A stretch of DNA of 64,000 nt from Lytechinus pictus (GCF_037042905.1 NC_087245.1:13534501-13598500), one strand, 5' to 3'; shown: positions 11,184 to 24,070, numbered from the stretch's first letter. Numbers and translations: made by a program. Notes: generated by a model from the sequence alone, not told the origin.

Positions 11184-14100
11184 GTAAAGTCGAATCATTT
11201 TATTGTATTGTGTTTTAAGCAGGAAATACTGAATTTTAAAAATGCAATTCAGTGACGCAGAGACACATGCTCTTTTGATTGAGAACTTGCTATTCATTAT
11301 TCGTAACAGAAATTTACCCTCTGTCGACCCACACCCTCACCACACACACAAAATTGAATGGGTTTTTATCGAGACAGTTGAATTAATTTCTCGCTGAGTC
11401 TGATAATCTTGAAGTAGACCGATGTGATGATTAAAGGAATTGATATAAATGGAATCGATGATAATGTAAGGAGAAGTTGGCCCGTGGCACAACTCTAAGC
11501 AATTGATTGTTGGACTCGTGTTTACGATCGAAAGCACTGAGTCTTTATGCAAAATAAGACTTATTTCCTATCTTATCCATTTAGAGGTAGGGATGGCGAC
11601 AATGTGACATTTACAATTATTAAAAATATATCCATGTAATTTATGAATACTTTGCTGCTTGACTATTCTATCATACGTATATACTGTTTCATCTACCTTA
11701 CTATCGTTACAATTGTATTTGACTAACGTTTGGTGTCACAGCAAATTGCATTTTGATAATTTATTTTTAGCAAATTTTGTTTTTGTATTTCTAATAATGC
11801 TAAGGCTGGCAAATATTGTACTAAAAGAATATAACAAGTACAATGTTTGGAAACCACTTCGTTTACATTTTAATATTTTCGATAATTTTTAAAAGATTTT
11901 AATTGTTGAACTTACGCCCACATTTCGAACACCCCACTTCCATGGAGTCATAATAAAAAACATGTTATCATTTTAAAGTATGTTGAAATATTAACCTCAC
12001 ATTTAGGCACCCATCCATTATCTCGTCAAAGCTCATCATGTCTGAACGAACTGTTTAGATGCTTCTAGAAATTCATGCAAAATAATCACGTTTATTTATC
12101 CACAGGAAATGAAATAGTTCTCCAGGAATCTACTGATGATGTAACAATAACGCCTATTAACTTTCCAAACGACAGAACTTCATCAGCAATCACTGTTAAG
12201 GCACCATCGAACTACAGAGGTAATCACCAACCTTATTACTTCACCCCTCTCTGTTGTTCTTTCTGCGATCTTGATCATATCCATGCTGATATGTTTTTCA
12301 TAGGAATAACATACCAAAGAGGCATTCTCATACTTTTATGCTTTATATAAGATTGAATGGAAATGAAATAAAGGATTGAATAAATGAACATTTGCAATTT
12401 ACTTAATTTAGTAGGTATTTTTATCTTTATTTGTCATTTGGTTATTGTGTAAATGTTATATTTAAATTTGATTGGTATTGCTTGAGTGCAGTATTTGTAA
12501 TCTGCCATTTTTAGTTTTATTAACGTTTTTGATACTCAAGGACAATGCTGGTAATGATTGCCGATGATAGTAACAATCTTAATGATAACAATAATGATTA
12601 TATTATAATATTAAAGGTAATAACAACATTCTCCCCCCAAAATAACGCCTTATGTTTTCTTTTTAAAATGAATAAATATGGATTTTAATTCCTTATGCAT
12701 CCACCAGAGCATGCACATAACACACGCGCAATCGTTGGTACACCATAACCATTTAAATAAATGGAAGTGCTGCATACTTTCTTACTGTGTGTGTACTTGT
12801 TGTCAAAAAACACACACACACATACACAATGACAAAGAATATTATCAAGATAATGATTATACTACACTAAGCATTGTGAGGATAATCCATGCTACGATTG
12901 AATGACATAATGCCCTGTTTTCTGTTTGAAATGAATTAATACGAATGCTGCCATCAGAGGTCAGCATGGTCAGAATGGAATTCCTATGAATCTCGAAATT
13001 CCATAGCAGATTAGACACAAGCCCACGGACAGAAACACACGCACAAGCACAACCCCACACACGCCTGCACCAACATATACACAAGTGACCAAAACGCATG
13101 TAAGATAATTACGAAATTGGACGAGAAGTGAAGCTAATGGCATATCTATTCATGGAATAAAAGGGAAATTAGAGAGTTCAGTATGCATAGTCTTTGTCAT
13201 TTCATATAATCGTTCAAACATGATAAAGCACATAAGCATGAATGTCTCCCTTGATAGAAATACATTAGTTTATTGAGTCCAATAATATGAAATTAATTTC
13301 CTATTTTCCCAAGTTACTTCTTGTGAAAAAAGTGACTGAAATTCCTTCGGATTATAATTTGAATACGTATCAATAAGAATAAGTCGGGACTTTGGTTGTG
13401 GCATGTTTCGGTAGACGAGATTTCCCAGTAATTCGAATAAGAAATATAAGGTCAGTAAAATCAAAAGGAAGAATTACTGAGAAATCCTATTAAAACGAAT
13501 ATCTGTAATCTATATAATTCATTTTCTACGCATCGCTTTCACTTCCACGTTTCCATGTAAATATGCGTTGCATGATAAGATTATTGGAAAATGGACTAAA
13601 AACATTGCAAATTTTGTAGATTCAGCCCTTGTTTGCCATTCTTTCGATTTTTTATATTTGGGTTCTATTGTCAATAAATGAAACTCCAAATTTGTCATGA
13701 ACAAGAATACAAATATTGAATAATAAGTATGATGACAATCAATACAAACAAATACATAACTCAAATGGCTTTGGAGCTTAGCTGAGAATTGAATGATTAT
13801 AAAACTCATTTGTGATATTTTGATATAAAAGGTAGGCCTACGTACAGCGTCACATCACCAGCAAAGCAAAATCGATTTGCTACCGAATTGGTATTGCCAC
13901 AGCTCTATTTTAAAACTTGAAACTTCTAAGGTGAACTTTTCAGTTTACTTGAGCGTTCGACGTACGAAATTGCTCATATTAGCCATAAACGTGATAGACG
14001 GGGCACATTCGTCCAGTAAGGGAGGGAGGGGCTATCCGTAGCGATTGGAGCCCGACCATAGTGGAATATTAAAGGGATGGTACGGGCTGAAAATATTAAT

Positions 14101-17100
14101 ATCTAAATAAATAGAGTAAAATTCACAGAGCAAAAAGCTGAAAATTTCATCAAAATCGGATAACAAATAATGAAGTTATTGAATTTAAAATTTAACAATA
14201 TTTTGTGAAAACAGTCATATGCGCATCGTCATGAATATTCATTAGGTATGCTGATGGTGTCACATCCCCACTTTTCCTCTTCTTATGTTATTACATGAAA
14301 TACAAAATGTTTCATTTTTTAAATACCTGTATAGATGATGTGTCTTCATTATAAGTTGCGGCAATAAATAACTAATGCTTTTAATCAGTTTTCAATCAAA
14401 TTGTTTTAGTTCTGAATAGAACAAATTTGAATGAACCTATTTTCATATAATGAAATATAAAATAACAAGTGGGGATATGACATCATCAGCACACCTAATG
14501 AATATTCATAAAGACATGCCTAGAACTGTTTCACCGGAATAATGAAAATTTTTAAAATTCAATAACTTCGTTATTTGATCAAATTTTCAGCATTTTGCTT
14601 TGTGAATTTTACTCTATTTATTGAAATAAAAATATATCCGACCTGGACCATCCCTTTAAGTGCAAAATCTAATACTAAATACAAAATCTAAGTTTGTATT
14701 TCTTGTGATCACGACGTCAGTATCATTACTGGCCATTCTTATCTATTATCGAGTCTCAATTTTTTGTTTCATTCCACAGTTCTTTTGAAGTTTCTTCTGG
14801 TCCGTCTGCAAAAAGGAGAAAAGCTTACCTTTTGTAATCTGTTCGGAGACATGTACATCTCCGAGCGCCTCCTCACTCTATCCAGGAGGATCAGCCCCCC
14901 ACCTCCTAACCTAATATCACCTGGAGAAAAACTTCTCATCACATTTTCCCGTGGATCCCTCCAGATCGATAATGGCTCGTTTATTCTGAACGCGACTTTG
15001 GTGGACAAGAAAGGTAGGATAGGCTTGATGTGGTTGTGATTATAACTGACATTTGATGTTTGTTACGCATTATACATGTTATATATTGGCCATGTGGTGG
15101 AAATCGGTGACTTTTGTACGACTCATTCTTAAATTATTTCGATTGCAGTTGTGTCGTTTTTCCATCGTTGAATATTAGCTTCTGCTGATGATTACCTAAT
15201 TTAAAAATCATATAATTCCCTTATTTTAAGGGTTGGACGTGTCATCACCACCTTTCTTTCCGTATCCCACATATTGGCTTTAAGTTCGTTGGTCGTGTAG
15301 AACATTAATTCCGAGGTGATCGTAGCAACAATAAACAGAACATAACACATGGTAATAATTGCACATACATTCGAAACCTAATCAATTTTCTTCAAAATGA
15401 AAAATATCAAAATTAAGAAAACCCTTAAAAAACACAATGAGCACAATGAAGGGTAGCGGTAGTAAATCTATGCTATTTTCCTCGGCAACAATTTGTTCGA
15501 TGGAAAAGTTAGACATTTAGCCAAATGTCTAAACCCACTTGTTCCTTACATCATACTGAGCCAAAATGCTTATCACAACCCTAACCGTCGTCCACTGTTT
15601 TTTCCCCCGAGAAAACAATTATCGCATGACAAAATGTAAGATCACCTTATAGTAGATGTACCTTTTGTCTGTTTAAACCTTTTATTTTCATAACCTGGAA
15701 CCAACAGCTATTGTCACACAGCTCGGCCCTGAAGAGACGTACAACCTGACATCACCATCCTACCCGAACAACTACCCCCGTCTTGCCTTCTCCTTCCAAA
15801 CCATATATGCGCCAATCGGTTGTAGGTTGACATACAGAGTATTAGATTATGTCGTCGCACCAGAGGACACGATGTGCATCAGCGAGAAGCAGATAGCTTT
15901 GAATACCGAAGGTTGTGACGTCATAAGTCGTGGGGCAGAAAGAACGGTGTCAGGAAACATAGCATCTATCTGGTTCAGCTCTGGTTTACAGCAGACATGG
16001 AAGAAGGGCTTTGTTGTTTCGTTCACTTCTGTGGGAGAGACAGGTTGGTGAATAATGACTTATTAGTTCTCTTTAAGTCATACTCTCATCTTGATTTCTT
16101 AGTATATTATAATGTTAATAAATAAGATAGGGAATCTTTATCCACTTGGTATTTTATGTATTCATACAAGAGCGGTTACGCAAAGCTCTACTTAAACTTT
16201 CCATATGCAGGTTTCGATTATTCATAACATTTAAAACTTAAATTGAAGTATACACATGCATGTAGATCACAATGATCTGGAAACACTTATACTGGAATTG
16301 CCGCAATATATTTACAATGAAGGAAATTAGGCACATTCGGTGTCTGAAACATTCCCCGATTAGTGTATCGATGCAAGTATATCATGTGTTGTAAGAAGGT
16401 GAGGAAATTGGTCGATGCATTGATAAAGTGAGCCGATTAACTAAGTAAAATAGAAAATGAGACCAAAACCTGCCTGAAATTAGGACTGATCATTTAGCAG
16501 GTCAATAATTAGCCAATATAAATAGGTCCAGAGGTAACATGGTTATAAAGCAGAAAGAAAAACAATAGTTCAGAATACGTTTCTAGCAGTAAAGACTTTC
16601 TCAGATAGGAAGGTGAATAATGCGTCTTTCAAAATGTGGATTAAAAGGAATGGGAAGGTAATGATGAGATAGATATTGTCTTGTGGACGAAAGCTGCAAG
16701 AAGTACTGAGAGGCAAAAGATAGAACTAGCTAGATAATTGTTGCAATTAACGGGAAGATATAAGGCTTCTCTTTTCCCTTGCTTGCTTATAACATTTTCA
16801 GATGACACACCCTGTATCAAGCATGACCGGAGTCTTTCACCAGCACCACCTAACCAGAGATCAAATACAGCTAGCAAACAAACCAGGGAAAGACGAGCAG
16901 CGATCTACGAAACCACACCTCGGTAAATAGGAAATCTAAACGATTTTAGCAACTCAAACAATAGTTTGAATTAAAAACAAATCATGTGTGTATGATTTTT
17001 TTTATTATGATTAGGACATGTCTCGAATCCTCGATACGTGGAAGCGCCGTGGTGTAGCGGTTCTGACTCTCGCCTTGTACATGTTGTAATCAGAGGGTCG

Positions 17101-20100
17101 TGTGTTCGAATCCCACCATGGTCTAGCGTCCTTTGGCAAGGAGTCAATCCACACTTTGCTACTCTCACCCAGGTGCTAATTGGGTACCAGTAGGAAAAAA
17201 CCGTCATTGTGGTTGGTTTAGCAAGTTTGCACCTAACAGGCTGCTTGAAATGCTATGAATCCAGTGACCGGGTAATAATAATTGTGAAGCGCTTTGAACA
17301 GTCGTAGATTGATAAAGCGCTATATACATGCAAATTATTATTATTATGTCCTGGTGTTTCAATTAGTTCTTTCGTTCTTTGTAAAAATCCATGGCTGTTT
17401 TGATTACCCGTGTGTTTCTGTTCTCCTTTACTGTTTTCCTCCAAATGCTAGAAATGAAAACAGAACTACACAAACGACAACACCGCCATGGTATCAATAT
17501 TCCATCTTGCACCTAGGTGGTGTCCTCCTTGCAGTTGCGATCATCGCTGTATTTTTCAATCAACTCTTGAGGTGTACTATGGATCAATGCTGTAAGACGC
17601 AGATCGCTACCATGCCAGACGCATCCATTCAAGAAAAGAGTCCCACCAGAAAGTCAGGATGGCGTCCATCATTAACGAGTCGCAGTTCGAAGTACGTTGT
17701 GAACCAGGTGGGAAGCGGCAGCAAAGACAAGTTGGACGGATCTGGAAAAAGTGATAGCGGTTTTGGACGTACGGACGATGATGCGGACTACATTACGATG
17801 AGGGTAAGTCCTGTGATTCTTTTTGTCAAGGGAATCGGTAAATAAGATTGTTAAATTTCTCAATACCGAGTGCCTTAGAAGCAAGGAAAAGTTTGACAAA
17901 AAACTTTTATGGTTTCTATAGGCTTCATGGTGTCTTTAGAGCTTTCTGGAGAGCGTTACATGAAATGACTTGTCTGACGTATTATCCCGTTTAACCGACA
18001 GATAACATAGCAACGTTGCTTCTCAGCCAATCAAAATCGAGAATAGCTGTCAAATCTGACAACTTGACCGACTGATGAAACATTTTCTTGTTGTGTTGTA
18101 ACTAGAACGGGCCTTTATTTTATTTCTTTAATAGAAAGTGAATACTATATCAAGGGTCCCTCCTCAAAGGAGTCCACAGTCCGATATCAATCAATCAAAG
18201 GGGTGGACCATACCCGGATTAAGCAGACATGGAGTAGACAGAGGATTAGTGAGGTTGAGGGATGGCTCTGAGGTTGCCAGCCCCTCTGATGGCGCTCATC
18301 AACACTCCCAGGATTTCATCCCACCACGAGTATACAAGAAGTATAAACCTTCACAGGTTAGGAAATCACAGCGATCTCTCTTGGATGGTGATACTTACAT
18401 CGTGGGGCAATCCTTTGATCCTGGCAGTCCAGGATCTTATGTAGATCCTACTCCAATTGTTTTCCAGCATCCATCAGCTTCACAGGTTAAACTAAGGGAC
18501 AAGCCCGTCAGCCGGAAGGCTTCATTAAACAGAAGAGCAAGTGTTTCCATGTTTAACCTCACCGATAATGACCTAGGCTTCGAGGTTGGCTTCCATCCAC
18601 CATGTCCACAGATGCCTCCTGAGTTTCAACAAGTAGTGGAGCCAGAGAGCTACAGTCCAAGGACGGATCCTCCGCCCGTTAACCACAGGGAACACTCCAG
18701 AAGTTCATCCACCGACTCTTTACCATTAGATTGCAATGATAGAGGTCGGTGCTACTCACCAATTGAACAGGTAAATATATTCACATGCAATATCTGGGAC
18801 CACAACAGAACGAACTCAGAATCAATCGATGGTATGATATTCCAACATAGCCATGATAGTGGCACTGATTGGTTGATGTGACTGTGACTGCAATATAAGG
18901 GGGAGACAGGGTAGGTGTTGCGTGCCATTCTGAAAAGCAGTTCGGTTTTTCCATATTGCTTAGCTTAATTATTATGATAATACCACTATGAATTAACCTC
19001 TAGAGATATTTTATTCAAGTGTCATGACCCCAGGGTTATGACCAGTGCTAAAGGTGTTAACCAGGACTTGATTATTAAGTACGTTTAGACGTGATAAGAC
19101 CCTACTTCTTAGACACACCAATGGATGTTATGTTGTTGACCGATTGATGTATGGATGTAAGGGCATCACAAGGTAAAACATGACTATATTGTATTTTCTC
19201 TATTAATTTGTATTTTCCTTTTCCCATTCAGAGTAATAAAGTATATCATTGGTGACATTACGTATACATGAATGTGTGATGAAGTGAGCCAATATTTTCG
19301 ATTGAAATATGTGTTGTGTGCCAAAGAAAGGTGAAACTACATAAACCGGTTGGTACTGGTTATGAGGTGACCTTGAGCAACACCAGCAATCTTACCATTT
19401 CCTTAAACAAGAAATATCTATCACATTTATGAACGAATAATACCCAATTTATTTATAGGGCGTCAATGATGTCAGTTTTGTGCTTTATATCAATGTAAAT
19501 GATTTCCTCGCTTTTTATTTCCTTGTTCGTAAGGAGGATCGCTATTCTACAGCGTTGGCCAAGTTTGATGTCTTGTGCAACAGTTTCGAAACAAACGCAA
19601 ATCGACAAAGCCCAAATGTGGTCGAATATGTCAATCTTCCACCCACGAACCGGAAGTGCTATGCTGCCACTAAGAGGCCTGTAATATCGAACCCAGGGTA
19701 CTTGAAACCTTCGAAGGTTGTTCGAGCTCTCTCTACTTCCGCTTACGACCTTGCAGTTTCATCCAGTTCTACTAACATAAGTGGTGAGTGGGTAATTCAT
19801 CTATTCGATTCAGTCCTTAAAACGTGCTTTATATTAATGTTTATTGAAAATCATAAGAGCAGATGAATTACAAATCCTGGAATAAAAAAAACTGCATACA
19901 GTATACTATAATGAAGCAATTAATATCTCAGTATAGTCGTGATATTCAGCCAATCATCACCGGAACGTCTTGTAAATGCAGCTATGCAATAATATTTTTT
20001 GATTGGTTATTAAAGTTTGTTTCATTTCATTTTATAAGCGCTGACGTTCTTATGAGATTTGGAGCTATCCATCCCACCACCAAGAAAAGGTTGCAATGTT

Positions 20101-20540
20101 CACTTGTATCTAAATGTATTATTTCATTACATATTGGAATACTTTCATTTCTTACTTGAGATTGGAGCAAAATTGGGTAAAAAAAGTTCCATTCAATGAA
20201 ATTGGTGGTTCTGTTGATTAATCTCTACTTTTCTTCGTTTTTTTTTGTAATAGATGCTTCGAAAACTCAAACTATGCGCAGTCCAATCTTTTCAAACAAC
20301 ACCCCAAGGGCGCCAACCAAATCCAACCTGTTGCACCCGCGTCTGAGAAACTCGATCGAGGTTAGGGTAAATGCACCTACAGACGATCAGGGCAGAAGCA
20401 GCAGTGACCGTGCTGGATCTGCATACAGGAGCTACTGTGAAATCGATGACATTGATCCAGGCACTGGGATGGAGTCTGCAGGAAGTCAAATTGATCATCA
20501 AGGATATAATCTCACACAGATTCGACTTCATAGTAAATAG
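11108..20540 (+). CDS. Type I membrane receptor with two CUB domains and a long tyrosine-motif tail
   Basis: Nine exons join in frame: 11108-11183, 12106-12219, 14780-15013, 15708-16043, 16802-16922, 17452-17803, 18135-18770, 19534-19783 and 20254-20540. The total is 2406 nt, exactly 802 codons including the TAG, or 801 aa. All introns are GT-AG. The order is signal peptide, CUB1 (split over two exons), CUB2 (one exon), a stalk with a possible basic cleavage site, a transmembrane helix, and about 480-500 cytoplasmic residues without a catalytic domain. The tail has DADYITMR (YxxM, PI3K p85 type), VEYVNLPP (ITIM-like and YxN Grb2 type), NPGY (PTB or endocytic type), and basic Ser sites such as SRKASLNRRAS. 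This suggests a receptor docking SH2/PTB proteins after ligand binding by the CUB domains. The ligand is unknown, and I recognise no named orthologue. Confidence 0.87.
12106..12219 (+). CDS. Exon 2: first part of CUB1 (gene 2)
   Basis: 38 codons, phase 1 at both ends. It contains ITPINFPNDRTSSAITVKAP, which fits the CUB opening (SP-x-[YF]-P ... W-x-I-x-AP). The cysteines that normally flank this stretch are absent. Confidence 0.7.
12220..14779 (+). other. Intron 2 of gene 2
   Basis: No exon seen. It holds an imperfect CA tract near 12800, scattered CAC-rich sequence around 13030-13080, and the inverted-repeat element at 14070-14660. The rest is AT-rich and unremarkable. Confidence 0.6.
14070..14660. 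mobile_element. MITE with long imperfect terminal inverted repeats
   Basis: It starts TTAAAGGGATGGT and ends ACCATCCCTTTAA. The similarity continues inward through ATAGAGTAAAATTCACA against TGTGAATTTTACTCTAT, and further to ATGAATATTCATTAGGT against its complement. It is about 590 bp, with no ORF. The ends resemble those of the element at 30288-30892 (TTAAAGGGGAATCC). Confidence 0.8.
14780..15013 (+). CDS. Exon 3: second part of CUB1 (gene 2)
   Basis: 78 codons, phase 1 at both ends. It contains KGEKLTFCNLFGDMYIS, ISPGEKLLITFSRGSLQIDN and GSFILNATLV, matching the C-x-x-D...I and S-x...L-x-V-x-F...GF-x-A-x-Y half of a CUB fold. Only one cysteine is present, so this CUB lacks standard disulfides. 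Confidence 0.75.
15708..16043 (+). CDS. Exon 4: CUB2 (gene 2)
   Basis: 112 codons, phase 1 at both ends. It is a full CUB-like domain: YNLTSPSYPNNYPRLAFSF, APIGCRLTYRVLDY, DTMCIS, EGCDVIS, IASIWFSSGLQQTWKKGFVV. The second conserved cysteine pair (TMC and EGC) is present. The first cysteine is missing and the other has moved (PIGC). Confidence 0.85.
16802..16922 (+). CDS. Exon 5: stalk of CUB receptor gene 2
   Basis: It enters in phase 1 and leaves in phase 2. It encodes DDTPCIKHDRSLSPAPPNQR, then QTRERRAAIYETTPR. RERR followed by Ala looks like a furin-type basic cleavage site in the ectodomain stalk. That is inference from the motif only. Confidence 0.7.
17041..17345 (+). mobile_element. 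tRNA-derived SINE in intron 5 of gene 2
   Basis: A box in GTGGTGTAGCGGTTCTGACT, B box in GTGTTCGAATCCC, then a body ending GATAAAGCGCTATATACATG and an ATT-repeat tail. It ends about 105 bases before the exon at 17452. It is the best preserved family member in the window. Confidence 0.85.
17452..17803 (+). CDS. Exon 6: transmembrane helix and proximal tail with YITM (gene 2)
   Basis: It enters in phase 2 and leaves in phase 0. Thr-rich stalk (NRTTQTTTPPW), then a transmembrane helix LGGVLLAVAIIAVFFNQLL, then RCTMDQCCKTQ, where the cysteines could be acylated. The exon ends GRTDDDADYITMR, a YxxM motif preceded by acidic residues (17789-17800). Confidence 0.88.
18135..18770 (+). CDS. Exon 7: Ser/Pro-rich cytoplasmic tail (gene 2)
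   Basis: 212 codons, phase 0 at both ends. Low-complexity, basic and Ser/Pro-rich. Visible items are YKKYKPSQVRKSQRS, SRKASLNRRASVSMF (two R-x-x-S sites of PKA/AGC type), PPEFQQVVEPESYSPR and CYSPIEQ. No folded domain is recognised. Confidence 0.85.
19534..19783 (+). CDS. Exon 8: tail with YVNL and NPGY motifs (gene 2)
   Basis: It enters in phase 0 after a long pyrimidine tract ending CGTAAG and leaves in phase 1 before GTGAGT. It encodes NVVEYVNLPPTNRKC (YVNL at 19627-19638), then VISNPGYLKPSKVV (NPGY at 19690-19701) and STSAYDLAVSSSS. The frame stays open upstream, so a longer exon cannot be excluded, but that part reads as splice-site pyrimidine tract. Confidence 0.82.
20254..20540 (+). 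CDS. Exon 9: C-terminal tail of gene 2
   Basis: It enters in phase 1 after TTTTTGTAATAG and runs to the TAG at 20538-20540. It has RSYCEIDDIDPGTGM and a final GYNLTQIRLHSK. No domain. The total length of the nine joined exons is an exact multiple of three, which supports this end. Confidence 0.83.
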
Positions 20541-22098
20541 GATTTATCAGGAATTGAAACAAAATTTATATTGAAATACCATTAATTTTATTTATTTGGA
20601 AGAATGGTACTATTTCCTAATAGGATAAACTTATTTATAGTAAGTAAAACTAAAAATACGATCTATAAATTAAGGTACCTGTATTTTCAACACCATTTCC
20701 TTTCGCTCTGTAGGCCCTGCTTGGTAGGTGATTCATCAGTTTTTCACAAAAAATAATTACCACCCCATACAGGATGCAGGCTTCAAAATTAACATTTGGA
20801 AAAAATTATTTCAATTCTTATATTTTTCTTGCGTATTTCATATATTAAAATTATTTCAAGACTACCTCTCTGAGTTATTTAACTGAAGAGTCTTACATTT
20901 GTCTAACCTTTTTAAGTCATTGCCGGTGATTTGTTTTATGTGAGAACATTAATAGTTTGAACGTCACGTAATCTCAACTGTTTATCTCAATTGTAATAGC
21001 AACAGCTAGGGAAAACATTGATCTTATTTATTATAGAATTTCTTATAGCTTTTTGTAGATACATTATGGGAAGTGTTTCATTTTTTTTACATATAAAAAA
21101 CAGCCAGAGGCGACTGCTATACTTATACTGAAATATGATTTCCCATGGGCATGGCATATTTGTCATAGACTTCTATGTAACATTTTGTTAGACCTATTGG
21201 TTACAAGGATTGTAAAGCCGGCCTGGGCAATTACTATAAATATTACATATAAAATACGGGAGTTATTAGCTTCTTGATAAACATAACATGGTGCTGAATA
21301 CGTGTACAGTTTCAAAGAATTCTCTTTCTAATTTTTAATTTATCAATTACGTTTTAACCGCATGTGTTACTACTTATCTTAATCTTGATGAACTCGCTGT
21401 GTTCGAAACAAAGCGAATATTAAACTTCTCTACGAAAATTGAATATGATAACTTGATAAGGTATTATTTTTCACGATTTAAAGGAGAATCTTGTTGTGTA
21501 AGCTGCACCTATATGTAGGTCAGTCTGATGTAGATACAGCTTCGAATGTATATTAATCAATGGATTGTGTTTTAAAAAAACGTTTTCTTGTATCATCACA
21601 CTCATCACACTAAGCATTCGAATGTCATCAATCACAAAACAGTAATGCCTCAGTAGCAGAGAAGAATATTTCTTTACTCTTGTGTAATTTCAAGATAATG
21701 GATGGCAATTTGGCAACTTGAAGAGATTTATATAATCCTTTTTATTTTTTTCGCTTTGTAACACATTCATGCAGATTATGTTTTGGACACCAAATTCAAC
21801 CTGAATTATCGGTGCATGCTGGGGAGATCGGAACAAAACATTGATTGAAACATACGGGACTTAATTCGTGTTCACGCAAATAAAAAAAGACTCTGACATG
21901 TGTATGTATATAAAGTTACACGTGTAGTATGTGTATAAACAATACAATTCAAACTGAAATTATCACAAAAAGATACAAAACAAGATGATATCTGCCATAC
22001 AGTATGTTCACATTGTGGACTATTTGCAGATGTGGTTCACACAAACAGCACTGAAAGTAATTTCACTCTGTGGATACCTCGACAGTGCGAGTGTTTAC

Positions 22099-22365
22099 CA
22101 GTGGCGTACAGATGAGGAGGGGGGTTGTGGCGCTTTCCCTCCAAAATTTTCAAGAGCAAGAGAAAAAAAATAGAAAAGAAAAGAAAGAGAGAAGGGTAAA
22201 ATATAATATTATTTTCTGAATGTTACGTCAAAATCTATCACAAAATTGGATTTTTGTAATAAAAATGTTGAAATTTTCGCTCGCTCGCAACTTTTTTTTT
22301 AACAAGTTTTGCCCGCTACGCCATATTTGTCCCCTTCAAATTTTGTTTGGCTCATTACGTCAATG
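22099..22365. mobile_element. Short hAT-like non-autonomous element with 8-bp duplication
   Basis: It is flanked on both sides by GTGTTTAC (22091-22098 and 22366-22373), an exact 8-bp target-site duplication as made by hAT transposases. The ends are CAGTGGCGTA and TACGTCAATG, an imperfect inverted repeat. 267 bp, no ORF. Confidence 0.75.
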
Positions 22366-23734
22366 GTGTTTACAATGTACTGAGCGAAATATGTGAAAAT
22401 GTGATTTCACATTGTGTTCCACACTGAAGGACATTGTGTCCTTCGAGTATGGAACAGTGGCAGACAAACATGTAACCTATGTAAGCGACGTTAATGTTGG
22501 TGTGTTTTACCAGTGCACTGTTCCTTCACTTTGGTGTAGACAAAAAATATACTAATATACATTCGAGGAATAAAAAGGTTTGTCAACATTGCATTAAAGA
22601 AATTACCATGTCGTGATACTTTGGATGTTGTCTCGTAGGACCTTGCAATGTCATTTTGCACTACCCATTCCGAGACCTTTCCTTTACAGTAGATATAATT
22701 ATTTTGCCTATTTTCCAGGGCTGTCACGCTTTCAAGCTCTGCTTTTGTGACAACCCTTGCATACTGCTATCTTAAATTGTATACGTATTTATGATATATG
22801 ATGATTAATATGCAAAAATATGTGTTCATTATCTTTATGTCAAATTTTATGCTGCTAAAACCAATAAATTAAATGAAATATCCTTTTATTTTTGTAACGC
22901 AAGTTACCGAAATTTAACTTGTCAAGAATTTTAAACCAAGTTTGATCAATGATTTTAATTCTTATTTTGATCAGTCTATGTCTACTTTACATTTGATGCA
23001 AATAGTAAATCATAGCTCACAACAATTTGAAAGATTACATTCTTAAATCCCTATTAGTAACGCGTATTATAAAGGAAAAGTGCACATAATAGATCAAATT
23101 GCATTACCATAGATGGTCTTCTTTTTGTAAAAAATAGATTACAAACTTTGTAGTATAATGCATCCTTGTTTTTATTGTAATGTCTCCAACAGCTGGTATT
23201 GAATTGAATACATTTGTATATTGAAATTACAGATATTATATTATTATTATGGGTTTATATTTTAAGTACTAATTATGTGTATATGTGATGATTCTGAAGA
23301 TCAAATCATATTCCATTTTTGTATTGATAAATCTTAAAATAAATATTGAGCTCCCATGAAGTGTAAATATTGCTTGGAGAAATCTCTTTACTTTGAAAAT
23401 ATTATTTTTGTTTTGTAACTTTGAATTAAAAATACAAACTTTTGAAATTTAAATGCAGCTCTTCCATTTGCTTTATTAGTTTTTTCTCAATAAGATTTTG
23501 GTGCTATAGTTTGCGTGCACTCTTTGGGTTTTCTTTTCTATTAATTTGTCAAGAATTGATATAATATCAGTTATGCACTCATTTATACAACTAAAAGATT
23601 AGAAAGGAAAGTTGACGAAGCCTGCAGTATTTCAGTTTGTGTGACGAATGGATTGTATAATTGCTTGTGTTTACATTCATATACATGTATTATACAAATC
23701 TACTATTTGGTATGTAAACTTCTGATTCGTCTAT

Positions 23735-24070
23735 CACATGGTCTACCTTCATTGAGTCTAATGCCATTCCGTCCATCCACATTTCGTCTAACAACCTATT
23801 TTGGTCCGATAATCACTTCGTCTAATCACCAGTGCGTTTATGACCATTTCGTCTCCTAACCAGTTTGTCTAATACTCATTTTCTTTCAAGTCATTTCGTC
23901 CAATTAGACTAAATGGTATATGGACCAAATGGCTATTAGACGAAATTATGAGTGGATGAAATGAAAATTAGAATATGTGGATGGTGGACGAATTTATTTT
24001 AGACCAAAGGATAGTAGACGAGTTGGTAATTGGACGAATTGGCATTATACCAATTGGAAATAAACCATTT
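23735..24070. repeat. Inverted array of TTCGTCTAAT-type short tandem units
   Basis: From 23750 to 23910, degenerate units of about 20-25 bases built on ATTTCGTCTAAT and ACCA run forward. From about 23915 to 24070 the complement (ATTAGACGAAAT, GGACGAATTGG) runs in the opposite sense. The two halves form a large imperfect palindrome. No coding content. Confidence 0.75.

Noticed and set aside
19459-19533. Longer form of gene 2 exon 8 starting after ATTTATAG
   Set aside because: The extra stretch is a pyrimidine-rich run ending CGTAAG, more like the splice acceptor region; not fully excluded.
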